A stretch of DNA of 64,000 nt from Winslowiella toletana (GCF_017875465.1 NZ_JAGGMQ010000001.1:1736001-1800000), one strand, 5' to 3'. Counted from the first letter of the stretch, positions 1 through 8,488 are shown. Numbers and translations are program-made. Notes: generated from the sequence alone by a model not told the origin.

Positions 1-625
1 TCACCGTATACATCACCCGCAACGGCGAAGCGCCGGTGATCCGCGCCGCTTCCACCAGATCAGCCGGCAGGCGGCGCAGACCGGCGCGCACCGACAGAAA
101 TACCAGCGGCGCGTTATGCAGACCGAGCAGCAGGATAATACCGCTCGCCGAATAGAGTGGCTGCTGACCATCGCTGGCCAGCGGCAAACCGATGCTGTTT
201 AACAGGGTGATAATCCAGCTGGCGGGTGACAGTGCCTGCACCCAGGCCAGCGCCGTTACCTGCGGAGGGATCATCAGCGGCAGAATAAAGGCGAATACCC
301 ACGCCCGTTTGGCGCGCATATTGGTCAGCGCCACTAACCAGGCGGCGAGGGTGCCGAGTATCACGGCAATTGCCGTGGCCGCTATCGCAATGCCCAACGT
401 ATTACCGGTGGCGCGCAGCACTTTCGTACTGCTAAGCAGATGCCAGGCACGCGTCAGATCCGGTATCCCTTCCGGGGCAATAGCCGCCCAGATCAGCCGG
501 GTTAATGGCGCTATCGATAACAGACCGATCAGCAGCGCCAGCAGCCACAGCACGCTGGTCTCCGTGCGCAGCCAGCGCCACTGGCGAACAGGGGGACTTT
601 GCGTATACTCCTGCGCGATGCTCAT
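1..625 (-). CDS. ABC transporter permease, Fe3+/phosphonate type (partial, 3' end outside window)
   Basis: Reading in from position 625 the frame stays open for 208 codons to the window edge. It begins MSIAQEYTQSPPVRQW, followed by a first membrane segment (WLLALLIGLLSIAPL). The cytoplasmic EAA loop that contacts the ATPase is visible as EAARITGASPLRVM near residues 190-205. Permeases of the FbpB/SfuB type usually carry two such domains over more than 500 residues, so probably less than half is seen here. The start lies only 4 nt after the stop of the binding-protein gene, so it is co-transcribed with it and with the ATPase. It would form the inner-membrane channel of the importer. Substrate is not determinable from this sequence. 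Confidence 0.85.
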   Translation of the reverse strand, partial: MSIAQEYTQSPPVRQWRWLRTETSVLWLLALLIGLLSIAPLTRLIWAAIAPEGIPDLTRAWHLLSSTKVLRATGNTLGIAIAATAIAVILGTLAAWLVALTNMRAKRAWVFAFILPLMIPPQVTALAWVQALSPASWIITLLNSIGLPLASDGQQPLYSASGIILLLGLHNAPLVFLSVRAGLRRLPADLVEAARITGASPLRVMYTV

Positions 626-629
626 CGGG

Positions 630-1619
630 TTATCCGCCAAAGATTTCGCTGAATTTCGCCCGTACCTGTTTGTCGTCGGCCACCGCTTTATCGCTGTCCA
701 GCGTCAGCAGCTTGATGCTGTCGATGGGCGCAAAGCCATCCGGCGCTGCGACACGCTTATCAATCGGACGGTTGCCCTGTAGCGCCACCAGTTGCTGACC
801 TTTTTCCGACAGCAGGAAATCAACAAAGGCCTTCGCCGCTGGCACATTATGGGCGCCGGAGAGAATCGCGACCGGTTCAGTAACAAAGGAGGCGCCCTCT
901 TTTGGATAAGTCAGATCAATCGGCGAGCCCTGCTTTTTCGCGCGAATGATATCGGCATCGGTGATCACACCATATTTCGCCATACCACTGGCCACCGCTT
1001 TTAGCGCCGGACCATTACCGCCTTCAGGCGTCACGCCGTTGGCCGCCAGCTTCTGATAGAATGCCCAGCCAATATCCGCGGTGTTAATCGCGGTATGCAG
1101 ATGATAAAGCGCCGCGCCGGAATAGAGCGGACTTGGCACTGCGACCTGGCCTTTATTGCTGGCATCGGTCAGCGCCATCCAGCTATCAACCGGTCTGGCA
1201 TTTTTGGTGTTATAGCCAATCACGGTGGCGATAATTTTAGTGCCAAACCAGGTTTTATCTTTGTCATAAAAATCGGCGCTGATATTGCTGACCGGCGCAT
1301 CGGCATAAGCCATCAGCTGGCCCTGCTTTTTCAGCGCACCAAGGTTAATGGCATCGGCGACCAGCAGCACATCGGCTTTCACCTGACCACTCATCGCTTC
1401 AGTGCGCAATACGTTCATTAGCTGTGTGGTGCCGTTACGCGTCCATTCCACTTCAATAGCCGGATTAGCGGCTTTAAACGCATCGATGGTTTGCTGGGCG
1501 ATTTCCGGCGCCTGAGAGGTATAGACCACCAGCTTGCCATCTGCGGCAGCGGCGGTGGTGGTTGCCAGTAAAGCGCCAGATATCAGCAGGGTTTTCAGAT
1601 TGGTACTGGTGTTGAACAT
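630..1619 (-). CDS. Periplasmic substrate-binding protein of Fe3+/2-aminoethylphosphonate-type ABC importer
   Basis: A 329-residue protein with a signal peptide (residues 1-26, cut near TTAAAA-ADG). The mature start GKLVVYTSQAPEIAQQ is typical of the bacterial extracellular solute-binding family that contains FbpA, PhnS and relatives. It should capture a small anion or metal complex in the periplasm and deliver it to the adjacent permease. Tyrosines in SPLYSGAALYHL lie where FbpA-type proteins keep ligand tyrosines, but I cannot establish iron binding. Gene order is ATPase, binding protein, permease rather than the usual binding protein first. It starts 25 nt after the ATPase stop. Function class is certain; ligand is open between ferric ion, 2-aminoethylphosphonate and a polyol phosphate. 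Confidence 0.85.
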   Translation of the reverse strand: MFNTSTNLKTLLISGALLATTTAAAADGKLVVYTSQAPEIAQQTIDAFKAANPAIEVEWTRNGTTQLMNVLRTEAMSGQVKADVLLVADAINLGALKKQGQLMAYADAPVSNISADFYDKDKTWFGTKIIATVIGYNTKNARPVDSWMALTDASNKGQVAVPSPLYSGAALYHLHTAINTADIGWAFYQKLAANGVTPEGGNGPALKAVASGMAKYGVITDADIIRAKKQGSPIDLTYPKEGASFVTEPVAILSGAHNVPAAKAFVDFLLSEKGQQLVALQGNRPIDKRVAAPDGFAPIDSIKLLTLDSDKAVADDKQVRAKFSEIFGG

Positions 1620-1644
1620 GTCCCGGGCATCCTTAACAATCGTC

Positions 1645-2715
1645 TTATTTTGCTGCTGGAATCACCCAACCATCATCAGCGGTCAGCATCAGCCTGTCGC
1701 CGCAGCGCAGATGTTGCGCATCAGTCAGGTGAAGAGTTAAACGACAGCTGTCGGCCTCTGGCTCTACGTCCAGTTGGCTGTAGCCGCCGCGATAAATCAG
1801 GCGCTGAATGCGCACCGCAAAGCTGGCTTCATCGCCGCGCGCCTGGCGTAAATCGGCCGCGTGCAGGCAGACTTTGCCTTGTGGCGCAGTCTGCTGCTCA
1901 GCGCTGGCGCGCAGACGCAGACGAACGCCGAGTAGCGTTAGCCAGGCGTAGCCATGGTGGTCCGGTTCAATATCGGTGACGGCAATTACCCGGCCATCAT
2001 CGATAAAGCGCGCCACCATTTCGTTGGCAGGCTCGCGGTATAAAGTCTGCGGACTGGCAAACTGCATCACCCGCCCGGCATCCATCACCACCACGCGATC
2101 GGCAATCGCCATCGCTTCCTGCTGGTCATGAGTGATATACAGCAGCGTAGCGCCGGAATGGCGATGAAAACGGGCAAACTCCTCCTCCATCGCCGCACGC
2201 AGATGGACATCAAGGTTAGCTAATGGCTCATCGAGCAGCACCACCTGCGGACGCGCGACCAGGCAGCGCGCCAGCGCCACGCGTTGACGCTGGCCGCCGG
2301 AGAGATCGGCAGGATTACGTTCGCCGAAACCATTCAGTCCCACCCGTTCCAGCGCGCTTTGCGTGCGCTGACGCCGTTCAGCGGTCGCAACGCCGCTGAC
2401 TTTCAGACTGTATTCGATGTTTTCCGCCACGCTCATATGCGGCCATAGCGCATAGCTCTGGAAGACGATCGCCAGCTGGCGTTTTTCCGGTGGTAAATGC
2501 AGGTTTGCAGATGAACAGAGGCGCTCGCCGATGCGGACAGAACCACTATCGATGGTTTCAAAGCCGGCCAGCGTGCGTAGTAGCGTGGTTTTGCCACAGC
2601 CCGAAGGGCCGAGGACGGCAACAAATTCGCCGTGCTGAATATGCAGCGTGACATCCTGCAATACGCTCTGTGAGCCAAAGGATTTGCACAGCTGCTTAAT
2701 TACGATTTCAGACAT
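1645..2715 (-). CDS. ABC transporter ATP-binding protein (FbpC/PhnT/PotA-like)
   Basis: A 356-residue ABC ATPase. Walker A is GPSGCGKTT (residues about 36-44), the Q-loop lies in VFQSYALWPH, the signature is LSGGQRQRVALAR (about 138-150), Walker B is VVLLDEPLANLD (about 158-169) and the switch histidine is in ITHDQQEA. After residue 240 there is a C-terminal regulatory TOBE-like extension, as in importers for ferric ion, polyamines and phosphonates. It is the first gene of a three-gene minus-strand operon and would energise uptake by the downstream permease. Its promoter should lie in the roughly 90 bp between 2716 and 2805, which also separates it from the small membrane-protein gene reading the same way. 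Confidence 0.9.
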   Translation of the reverse strand: MSEIVIKQLCKSFGSQSVLQDVTLHIQHGEFVAVLGPSGCGKTTLLRTLAGFETIDSGSVRIGERLCSSANLHLPPEKRQLAIVFQSYALWPHMSVAENIEYSLKVSGVATAERRQRTQSALERVGLNGFGERNPADLSGGQRQRVALARCLVARPQVVLLDEPLANLDVHLRAAMEEEFARFHRHSGATLLYITHDQQEAMAIADRVVVMDAGRVMQFASPQTLYREPANEMVARFIDDGRVIAVTDIEPDHHGYAWLTLLGVRLRLRASAEQQTAPQGKVCLHAADLRQARGDEASFAVRIQRLIYRGGYSQLDVEPEADSCRLTLHLTDAQHLRCGDRLMLTADDGWVIPAAK

Positions 2716-2805
2716 AACGCCAGGCTAAACTCACCAGAGTGTGTGTTGTCTGACGATAGCGGGGAATTGTTACAACCCGGTGACGCTACGCTTATAATTA
2801 ATCGA

Positions 2806-3117
2806 TTAACAAAATTTGAACCTGAGGAAAAAACGCCATAGCCAGAAAATAAATAACAACATAGTGATGATATTAAGTGGCCATGATTTTAGTTTCTTTT
2901 TTACTGCGAGATAGCATAGCGGTAAGATAAGCAAAAAAGCCAAAGGCGCTAAAACGTCACGCGTATCGTCCACTACCAGCGTTCTTAATACTACACAAAC
3001 ATTGGTTATTTCACCCTTCCCCACCATCTCCTCATAATCAAGGAAGGAAAACATATCGATAATTACGGCGCAAAACAGACCATAAGCCAGAAGATACAGG
3101 GATTTCCAGATATTCAA
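2806..3117 (-). CDS. Small hydrophobic membrane protein, possible immunity partner
   Basis: A 103-residue protein of no family I recognise. The first 25 residues (SLYLLAYGLFCAVIIDMFSFL), a central stretch (DVLAPLAFLLILPLCYLAV) and a C-terminal stretch (PLNIITMLLFIFWLWRFFL) are each long enough to span the membrane, so three helices are likely. Its ATG overlaps the stop of the preceding lysozyme-like gene by 4 nt, so the two should be translationally coupled. The local DNA is much richer in A+T than the surrounding genes, suggesting horizontal acquisition. The pairing of a putative cell-wall hydrolase with a small membrane protein suggests, but does not prove, an effector-immunity or toxin-protector relationship. 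Confidence 0.65.
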   Translation of the reverse strand: MNIWKSLYLLAYGLFCAVIIDMFSFLDYEEMVGKGEITNVCVVLRTLVVDDTRDVLAPLAFLLILPLCYLAVKKKLKSWPLNIITMLLFIFWLWRFFLRFKFC

Positions 3118-3764
3118 TGGGCAAGCCTCATGATATTTTCGATAGTTTCCCGCTTTTCAATAATGCGTCTTCCGTATTCAGAATACGCTCTCTGAGGGGA
3201 ACCCAGGGGGGCGTGGATGGAGTCAATAAAATCACTCTTAGAACGTTGAATTCCTCGATTATAACGAGAACCAGCAACAATTATCTGTTCATCCGTTAAT
3301 TTTGCGGTATCAGCATCTGGATAATCATGTAGGATCAAATCATGCAAATGCTTAGCAACCACTTTTATATTGAAATCATTATTTAATAAACAAACCGATA
3401 GCTGAAGCTGCTGCCCGGACGTCAATTTAACAGCATCAATCCCCATTGTTTCAGCCGCAGCTCTGAGCTGTATTGCCAGTGCGCCAACAGAGGTACTATT
3501 AGATAGTGAATTATTTCGATTTATTAAATCAATAAGTTGTCGTATTTGCAGAACTCCATACCCTTTCATCCTGTCTGGTTTACCACCAGCTTCGGCAACG
3601 GCGACTCCAGCAAGGAGTAAAACAGGAATATTATACTCTCTGGCGTAATGCATTATTCGATCTCTATTGTAAACAAGGAACCCAGCTTTGTAGGCCCAAA
3701 GATAATTATTACCCGTCAAAAAACGCTGATTATTAGGTAAAAATCTAAAACGTATATAATCCAC
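3114..3764 (-). CDS. Putative lysozyme-like (muramidase-fold) protein
   Basis: A 216-residue protein with a GTG start at 3764. An ATG at codon 38, 111 nt downstream, is the main alternative. The segment IPVLLLAGVAVAEAGG (around Glu58) followed by MKGYGVLQIR resembles the catalytic-glutamate helix and the G-x-x-Q-I turn of lytic transglycosylases and lysozymes. The C-terminal half contains SRYNRG and SEYGRRII, which could be the far side of a wall-hydrolase groove. I see no signal peptide, so delivery would need another route (for example a secretion system) if it acts on peptidoglycan. It overlaps the downstream small membrane-protein gene by 4 nt. Codon use is AT-rich and unlike the neighbours. 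The family assignment is by motif only. Confidence 0.6.
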   Translation of the reverse strand: MDYIRFRFLPNNQRFLTGNNYLWAYKAGFLVYNRDRIMHYAREYNIPVLLLAGVAVAEAGGKPDRMKGYGVLQIRQLIDLINRNNSLSNSTSVGALAIQLRAAAETMGIDAVKLTSGQQLQLSVCLLNNDFNIKVVAKHLHDLILHDYPDADTAKLTDEQIIVAGSRYNRGIQRSKSDFIDSIHAPLGSPQRAYSEYGRRIIEKRETIENIMRLAH

Positions 3765-3974
3765 CGCAGTAAAGTGCGGAAAACCTAATTAATCAACTTT
3801 GCAAAATGGATTAATCATAGCAGACTCCTTGTCTTTTTATCAATCCGGCTCCATTCATAAAGCAGCATACTGAACCAACATATCAATGAGAACAGATTCA
3901 CATGTATTGTAGAAATATAAATATAAAAACTGTGAGGAAGAACAAAAACGGGATAATTACAGGGAAGCAATTTC

Positions 3975-4808
3975 TCACTGACAATAAACCGGCTGCTGCA
4001 ACAGTTGCGGCCAGACTCGCGCCCAGTCGCCTTCATGGCCCATATCGGCGATCACTTGCCAGCTGGCGCATTTACCCACTGCGGCGGCAAAATCGTGGCC
4101 AATCGACGGCGGTACAACCCTATCGTCTGCGCCGCTGAAATGGCGTTGCGGAATAGCGGCAATACGCGCGACTTCATCAGCAGGGTTAAGAGAGTCAGGC
4201 ATTGGCGACACCTGATGCAGGCGATTAACCGCAATATGGTCGAGATTACCAGCTACCGTGCGTAACAGCGCTACATCCTGACGTCGTGCCGCCACCAGTG
4301 CGGCCACCGCTGCGCCGCCTGAGTAGCCGGTCAGCACGATCGGTTGGGCGGGAGTGCGGATTGTATAGTGTGAGATTGCTTCGTTAATTGACGCGATCAC
4401 TTCCGGCGCAAAACGTTTGCCGGTCCAGTAATCTGTCCGACAACGTGGATTTTGCGACATCGGGATAAACTGGCAGGGTCTGGCGAGATAGAGCACATTC
4501 GGCGCATTATCGGCCACCGCCAGACTGAGGCCAATGGCTTTGTGCGGTGTCGGATCGTCCGCTGGCTGATAACGGTTACGCCAGGCGCGGCCATCCCCTT
4601 CGATATAAATATGCAGCGGCTGGTCGGCACGGGTGATTCGCACCCATGCCGCCAGCACAAATGGCGGCGCCTGTACGGTTTCCCGTTGCAAACCCGCCGG
4701 GCGCACCATCTGATCCGCATAAATGGCCGGATCGCTGGCACAGCCCGTCAGCAGAGAGAGCAGTAACAGCCCTCTGAGCGTCAGTTGCGCAAGCGAACCC
4801 GGCGACAT
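3975..4808 (-). CDS. Putative alpha/beta-hydrolase lipoprotein
   Basis: A 277-residue lipoprotein: a hydrophobic leader ends in lipobox LLTGC with the lipidated Cys at residue 23. The rest has alpha/beta-hydrolase character. The nucleophile elbow is GYSGG (Ser163), an acidic residue is available in SGADDRVVP (Asp228/229), and a late histidine in DMGHEGDW (His258) completes a plausible triad. Substrate is unknown; esterase or lipase activity is inferred. Its ATG overlaps the stop of the autotransporter gene by one base (TGATG), a classic re-initiation arrangement, so the two proteins should be made together and may act together at the outer membrane. The gap downstream (3765-3974) is AT-rich and contains no gene I can support. 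Confidence 0.8.
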   Translation of the reverse strand: MSPGSLAQLTLRGLLLLSLLTGCASDPAIYADQMVRPAGLQRETVQAPPFVLAAWVRITRADQPLHIYIEGDGRAWRNRYQPADDPTPHKAIGLSLAVADNAPNVLYLARPCQFIPMSQNPRCRTDYWTGKRFAPEVIASINEAISHYTIRTPAQPIVLTGYSGGAAVAALVAARRQDVALLRTVAGNLDHIAVNRLHQVSPMPDSLNPADEVARIAAIPQRHFSGADDRVVPPSIGHDFAAAVGKCASWQVIADMGHEGDWARVWPQLLQQPVYCQ

Positions 4809-7228
4809 CAGAACTGCCAGCGCAGTTGCAGGTTACCGCTGTGGCTGTCATAGCCGTGAGCGGCTTCGCCGGTATAGATCAGCGACAGGCTCAGATCGCT
4901 GTTACGAACCAGTGTCGTACCCACCGACAGCACTGCGGTGTCGGCAATCGGACGCGAGCCGCTGCTGACAAACGAGGTAGAGCCGGTACTGTCAGCGGAG
5001 AAGTTCGCCACTGACTGCGGGGCGCTGTCATGGTACTCATGACGCCATCCCAGCTGGGTAAACGGCACCAGCTCGCCAGCAGGCATTGCAAAGCTGTGCT
5101 CCAGCTTCAGCGCCAGATCGCTTTTCAGCGAGGTGCTGGTGGCGTCTGATACCGTCAGTCCTGCGCCGTTAGCTTCTGATTCGCGATAACCGTCCTGACG
5201 CAGAATGCTGTAAGTCACTCCGGCAATCGGCGTCAGCGTGGTGTCGCTGGCGCCCAGTTGCAGCGGATAACCGGTCTGCCCGGCGACAATATATTGCATG
5301 CCATCAAACGCGCCATTGGCCTCGCCGTTAAAACCGCTAAAGTCGATACGACGGTTAGTTTCGTAACGGTGATGCACCACGCCGGTGGAGAGATCGAAGA
5401 ACCATGGCTGCGCATCGTAGTTAGCATAGCCAAACAGTCCCCAGGATTTGATATTGACCTTGCTGCCGCTGTTATCACCGGTGTTATCAACGGCGGTGCC
5501 AGCATAGCTGGTCAGCCCGCCGAGACGCAGGCGCTCGCTAACGGCAGCATCAGCGCCTATCAGCAGGCCACCAAAGCGTGCATCGTAGCCTGAGATATCA
5601 TCACGTTGATCCTGGCTGGCGACGCCGCCAAAACCACGACCCCAGACCGCAATATCACTGTCACTTTCACCGGTGGCGATACCACTTGCCGGAGACTGAC
5701 GCATCACATCAGCACGTTGTGAAATAACATTCAGCACCGCATTGGTCGGCGCAGAAGAGGCTTTTGCCGCAGCGGAAGCCATCGCCGCCGGACTCAGCTG
5801 GGCGCCAGCACGGTTAGCAGCAGCAGAGTTGCCCAGCGCAGCGCTGGCGTTAAAGACATTCAGCAGTGACGCATCGGTGCCAGGATAGTTAAACAAACCA
5901 GCAAAGGCTGATTTTGCGCCGGACGTTGTGGCAAAGCTGATGGGTTCGGAGCTACCCGGCGTGGTTGGGGTAGCTGGCGTCACCGGAATCGTTGGCGTTG
6001 TTGGTGTAGCTGGATTTGTTGGGGTAACAGGCGTCGCTGGCGTAACGGGATCGGCAACCAGCGTAACCACCAGGTCCGTCTTACTGCTGTCGGCGCTGTC
6101 GGTCACCGCCGACCCTTTTAGCGCGCCGTTATAGCCGCTGACGCGGTAGTTCAGAGTGCTGGCGTTGTACTCGGTACCGCTGCTGGCGGCCTGCACCACC
6201 ACATAGCGCTGCCCCTGAGCAAACGCATAGTTGCCCAGTTTCACCAGCGAAACACCGGAACCGCTGGCCATATTGGCCGTGCCGGAGACCACTAAACGTC
6301 CATAGCCGCTGTCAGTGGCAATATCACCGGTGGTAAGCGCATTATCCGCGACGCCAATCAGCAGATTTGCATTACTGTCCTGGCTATAGTTGCCGTTGAT
6401 GATGACCGTATTATTGATCTGCAGTGTTGCCGCCTGGTTTAGTACCTGGCCGCTGTTCACCCGGATATTATCGTTTAGCAGCATATTGCCGGAAGCGAAG
6501 ACTAAGTCACCGCTGCTGATATTTATGTTTCCCTGAGTCTCTGGCTGAAAGCCGGTCAGAGTACCAAAGGTGGAGCCGCTGCCGCCGTTAATGGTCAGAC
6601 CGCTGGAGGAAATGATATCCCCCTGAATTATGCCGCTGTTGGTGATCGGACCAATTGTGCCGCCAGAGTTGTAAATAGCATAATAAGCGCTGATCAGACC
6701 GGAGTTATCAATGCTGCCGATAGGGCCACCACTCTGCTCACTGACAATACCCAATGTGCCGCTAATGGTGCCGCTATTACTAAGAGTATTTATTGAGCCA
6801 CCGTTACGTACATAAATGCCAATACGAGAATTGTTAACACCGGTATTTGATAAAGAATCTATTGTGCCACCTTCACTAATAATACCGAGTTCAGCTGCCG
6901 TAATATTACCGGCGTTCACCAGACTGCCGATCGCCCCGCCTGCATGGTTATAAATACCATAATAGCCGGAGACTGACCCGGCATTGGTCAACGTACCAAT
7001 AGCCGTGGTGTTATTTAGCGCATAACCACCCGGGGCGCTAACCACACCAGTATCAGTCACCGTGACTGAATCCAGTGAACTGTAGGTGGCACTGTTGAAA
7101 ATCTGGCTGCTGCTGCGAGTATCAGCGATGGTGATTGAGGATGGCACCGCCTCAGCCTGAGGCAGCAATGCGATAACAGAACTTATAGCCAGAACTAAAG
7201 GTTTAACCCTAAACGGCGCAGATATCAT
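4808..7228 (-). CDS. Autotransporter with glycine/asparagine-rich repeat passenger and C-terminal beta-barrel
   Basis: An 806-residue type Va secreted protein. Residues 1-27 form a signal peptide (VLAISSVIALLPQAEA). The passenger (about 28-390) is built of short repeats of the form G-x-I-x-x-L-x-N-x-G-x-I, as expected of a right-handed beta-helix. A low-complexity Pro/Thr linker (about 390-430, PVTPATPVTPTNPATPTTP) precedes a region leading to the autotransporter beta-domain (about 520-806, starting near AVWGRGFGG). The last residues LQLRWQF carry the terminal aromatic signal for outer-membrane assembly. A good ribosome site (AGGAAAGAGC) precedes the ATG. No protease triad is evident, so an adhesin or aggregation role is more likely than enzymatic activity. 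It is coupled to the hydrolase lipoprotein downstream. Confidence 0.85.
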   Translation of the reverse strand: MISAPFRVKPLVLAISSVIALLPQAEAVPSSITIADTRSSSQIFNSATYSSLDSVTVTDTGVVSAPGGYALNNTTAIGTLTNAGSVSGYYGIYNHAGGAIGSLVNAGNITAAELGIISEGGTIDSLSNTGVNNSRIGIYVRNGGSINTLSNSGTISGTLGIVSEQSGGPIGSIDNSGLISAYYAIYNSGGTIGPITNSGIIQGDIISSSGLTINGGSGSTFGTLTGFQPETQGNINISSGDLVFASGNMLLNDNIRVNSGQVLNQAATLQINNTVIINGNYSQDSNANLLIGVADNALTTGDIATDSGYGRLVVSGTANMASGSGVSLVKLGNYAFAQGQRYVVVQAASSGTEYNASTLNYRVSGYNGALKGSAVTDSADSSKTDLVVTLVADPVTPATPVTPTNPATPTTPTIPVTPATPTTPGSSEPISFATTSGAKSAFAGLFNYPGTDASLLNVFNASAALGNSAAANRAGAQLSPAAMASAAAKASSAPTNAVLNVISQRADVMRQSPASGIATGESDSDIAVWGRGFGGVASQDQRDDISGYDARFGGLLIGADAAVSERLRLGGLTSYAGTAVDNTGDNSGSKVNIKSWGLFGYANYDAQPWFFDLSTGVVHHRYETNRRIDFSGFNGEANGAFDGMQYIVAGQTGYPLQLGASDTTLTPIAGVTYSILRQDGYRESEANGAGLTVSDATSTSLKSDLALKLEHSFAMPAGELVPFTQLGWRHEYHDSAPQSVANFSADSTGSTSFVSSGSRPIADTAVLSVGTTLVRNSDLSLSLIYTGEAAHGYDSHSGNLQLRWQF

Positions 7229-7591
7229 TGCTCTTTCCTACACAAGAATAATTGAGAGTGATTGTTGTATCGTTCCGTTGATACGCATGGCTTAAACAAA
7301 CTCAACAATCACCGGTGTAGTGATCAATGACTCGCCGCAGTCCCTGAGGCAGGCATCTGTTCTAAACAGGAGGGATTTGAACATACCTCAAACACCGCTG
7401 GTTTATAACAAGGGATAAACAGATGTCGCACACAGAATATTACAAACTGAAATGGCATTAACATAAGGCGATAAACAGCAACTTTATAGTGCTTATCGGG
7501 AGATAGAAAAGACTCAAGTTTTCGCCTGTGTGGCCGGACGGGCGGCGAGAACGCCGCCCCTACATTTGAATGAGGAATAGTGATTGGGGCA
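7229..7591. promoter_or_regulatory. 363-bp gene-free interval: autotransporter promoter region and yhaJ 3' side
   Basis: The left part must contain the autotransporter promoter (minus strand). It holds a 10-bp inverted repeat with arms at 7258-7267 (GTGATTGTTG) and 7303-7312 (CAACAATCAC), enclosing a second imperfect inverted repeat at 7268-7285. This could be an operator or form a leader hairpin. The right part carries a GC palindrome at 7540-7564 downstream of yhaJ. Between them the DNA is AT-rich and I find no credible coding sequence. Confidence 0.4.
7540..7564. repeat. GC-rich intergenic palindrome (GGGCGGCG-GAGA-ACGCCGCCC + CTACA)
   Basis: One copy of a palindromic element found repeatedly in this window. 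The stem is GGGCGGCG / CGCCGCCC with a short loop and a conserved CTACA on one flank. Here it lies just past the yhaJ stop, where it could act as an RNA hairpin ending or protecting the yhaJ transcript. Confidence 0.75.
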
Positions 7592-8488
7592 TTAACGTTT
7601 CGCCAGCAGACGCGGGATCTCACGCAGACACCAGGCTTTGGCTTCGCCCATACTGTCACGTCGCCAGGCCATAATAATTTCAATTTCGCGCGAATATTCC
7701 GGGCTGACCACGCGCAGACGTCCGGCGGCGATATCTTTTTCCACCAGCGGATAAGGCATAGTGGCCACGCCTAACCCCGCCAGTAATGCATTACGCTTAT
7801 CCTCAATCGAACTGACGGTTAAGCGCTGCTGTTTATCCAGCAGCTGGACGGTCAGTACCGGTCGTTCGCGCGCGGTATCTGCCACCGCTATGCCGCGATA
7901 TTTTACCCGCGTCACCTCTGACAATGGCTCCGGCTCATTATGAATCGGATGATCCGGGCTGGCGACATACACGCTGACCATGGTGTACAGTTTGCGTGTG
8001 TTGATCTCCGACGAGGCGCGGAAATGCATATCCGGCGCAATCACAATATCGGCCCGCCCCTGTTCCAGCCGCTCCCAGGCACCAGCCAGCACCTCGGTCA
8101 TCAGCGAAATCTGGGTATTGGCTTTATCCGCCAGCTTCTCCACCAGTGGAAACAGCAGCTCACTCGGCACCAGTGCTTCAGTGACAATCGTCAGATGCGT
8201 TTCCCAACCACGCGCCAGCGCTTCGGCATCGGTAGTCAGCTTATCGGCGGCTTCCAGCAATACCCGCCCGCGCTCCAGCAGCATGCGACCAACATTGGTA
8301 AATTTTGTACGATGGCCGGAGCGGTCAAACAGCACCACATCCAGCTCCTCTTCCAGCTTCTGCATGGTATAGCTGAGCGCAGACGGCACGCGCCCCAGCT
8401 CGTCGGCCGCGGCGGCAAAACTGCCGCGTCGATCAATAGCATCCATCACCCGTAAAGCTTCTAACGTTAAGGCCCGATCTTTAGCCAT
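7592..8488 (-). CDS. yhaJ: LysR-family transcriptional regulator YhaJ
   Basis: A 298-residue LysR-type regulator nearly colinear with E. coli YhaJ as I recall it: MAKDRALTLEALRVMDAIDRRGSF at the start and SMGEAKAWCLREIPRLL at the end. The winged helix-turn-helix spans about residues 7-65 (GSFAAAADELGRVPSALSYTMQKLE), followed by the two-lobed effector domain. E. coli YhaJ responds to aromatic compounds such as nitrotoluene breakdown products and influences virulence genes in pathogens. It is divergent from yhaK across 136 bp, the usual LysR arrangement in which the regulator binds between itself and its target, so yhaK is a likely target and autoregulation is expected. Confidence 0.92.
   Translation of the reverse strand: MAKDRALTLEALRVMDAIDRRGSFAAAADELGRVPSALSYTMQKLEEELDVVLFDRSGHRTKFTNVGRMLLERGRVLLEAADKLTTDAEALARGWETHLTIVTEALVPSELLFPLVEKLADKANTQISLMTEVLAGAWERLEQGRADIVIAPDMHFRASSEINTRKLYTMVSVYVASPDHPIHNEPEPLSEVTRVKYRGIAVADTARERPVLTVQLLDKQQRLTVSSIEDKRNALLAGLGVATMPYPLVEKDIAAGRLRVVSPEYSREIEIIMAWRRDSMGEAKAWCLREIPRLLAKR

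Noticed and set aside
192-798. Long plus-strand reading frames opposite the permease and binding-protein genes
   Set aside because: They run antisense to clearly recognisable ABC transporter genes, show no family features and reflect GC-rich codon bias.
3815-4036. 73-codon minus-strand frame overlapping the end of the hydrolase lipoprotein gene
   Set aside because: Overlaps a supported gene in another frame, lacks a ribosome site and shows no recognisable domain.
7324-7683. 119-codon minus-strand frame between the autotransporter and yhaJ
   Set aside because: It starts within yhaJ in another frame and crosses the palindromic repeat; composition is not protein-like.
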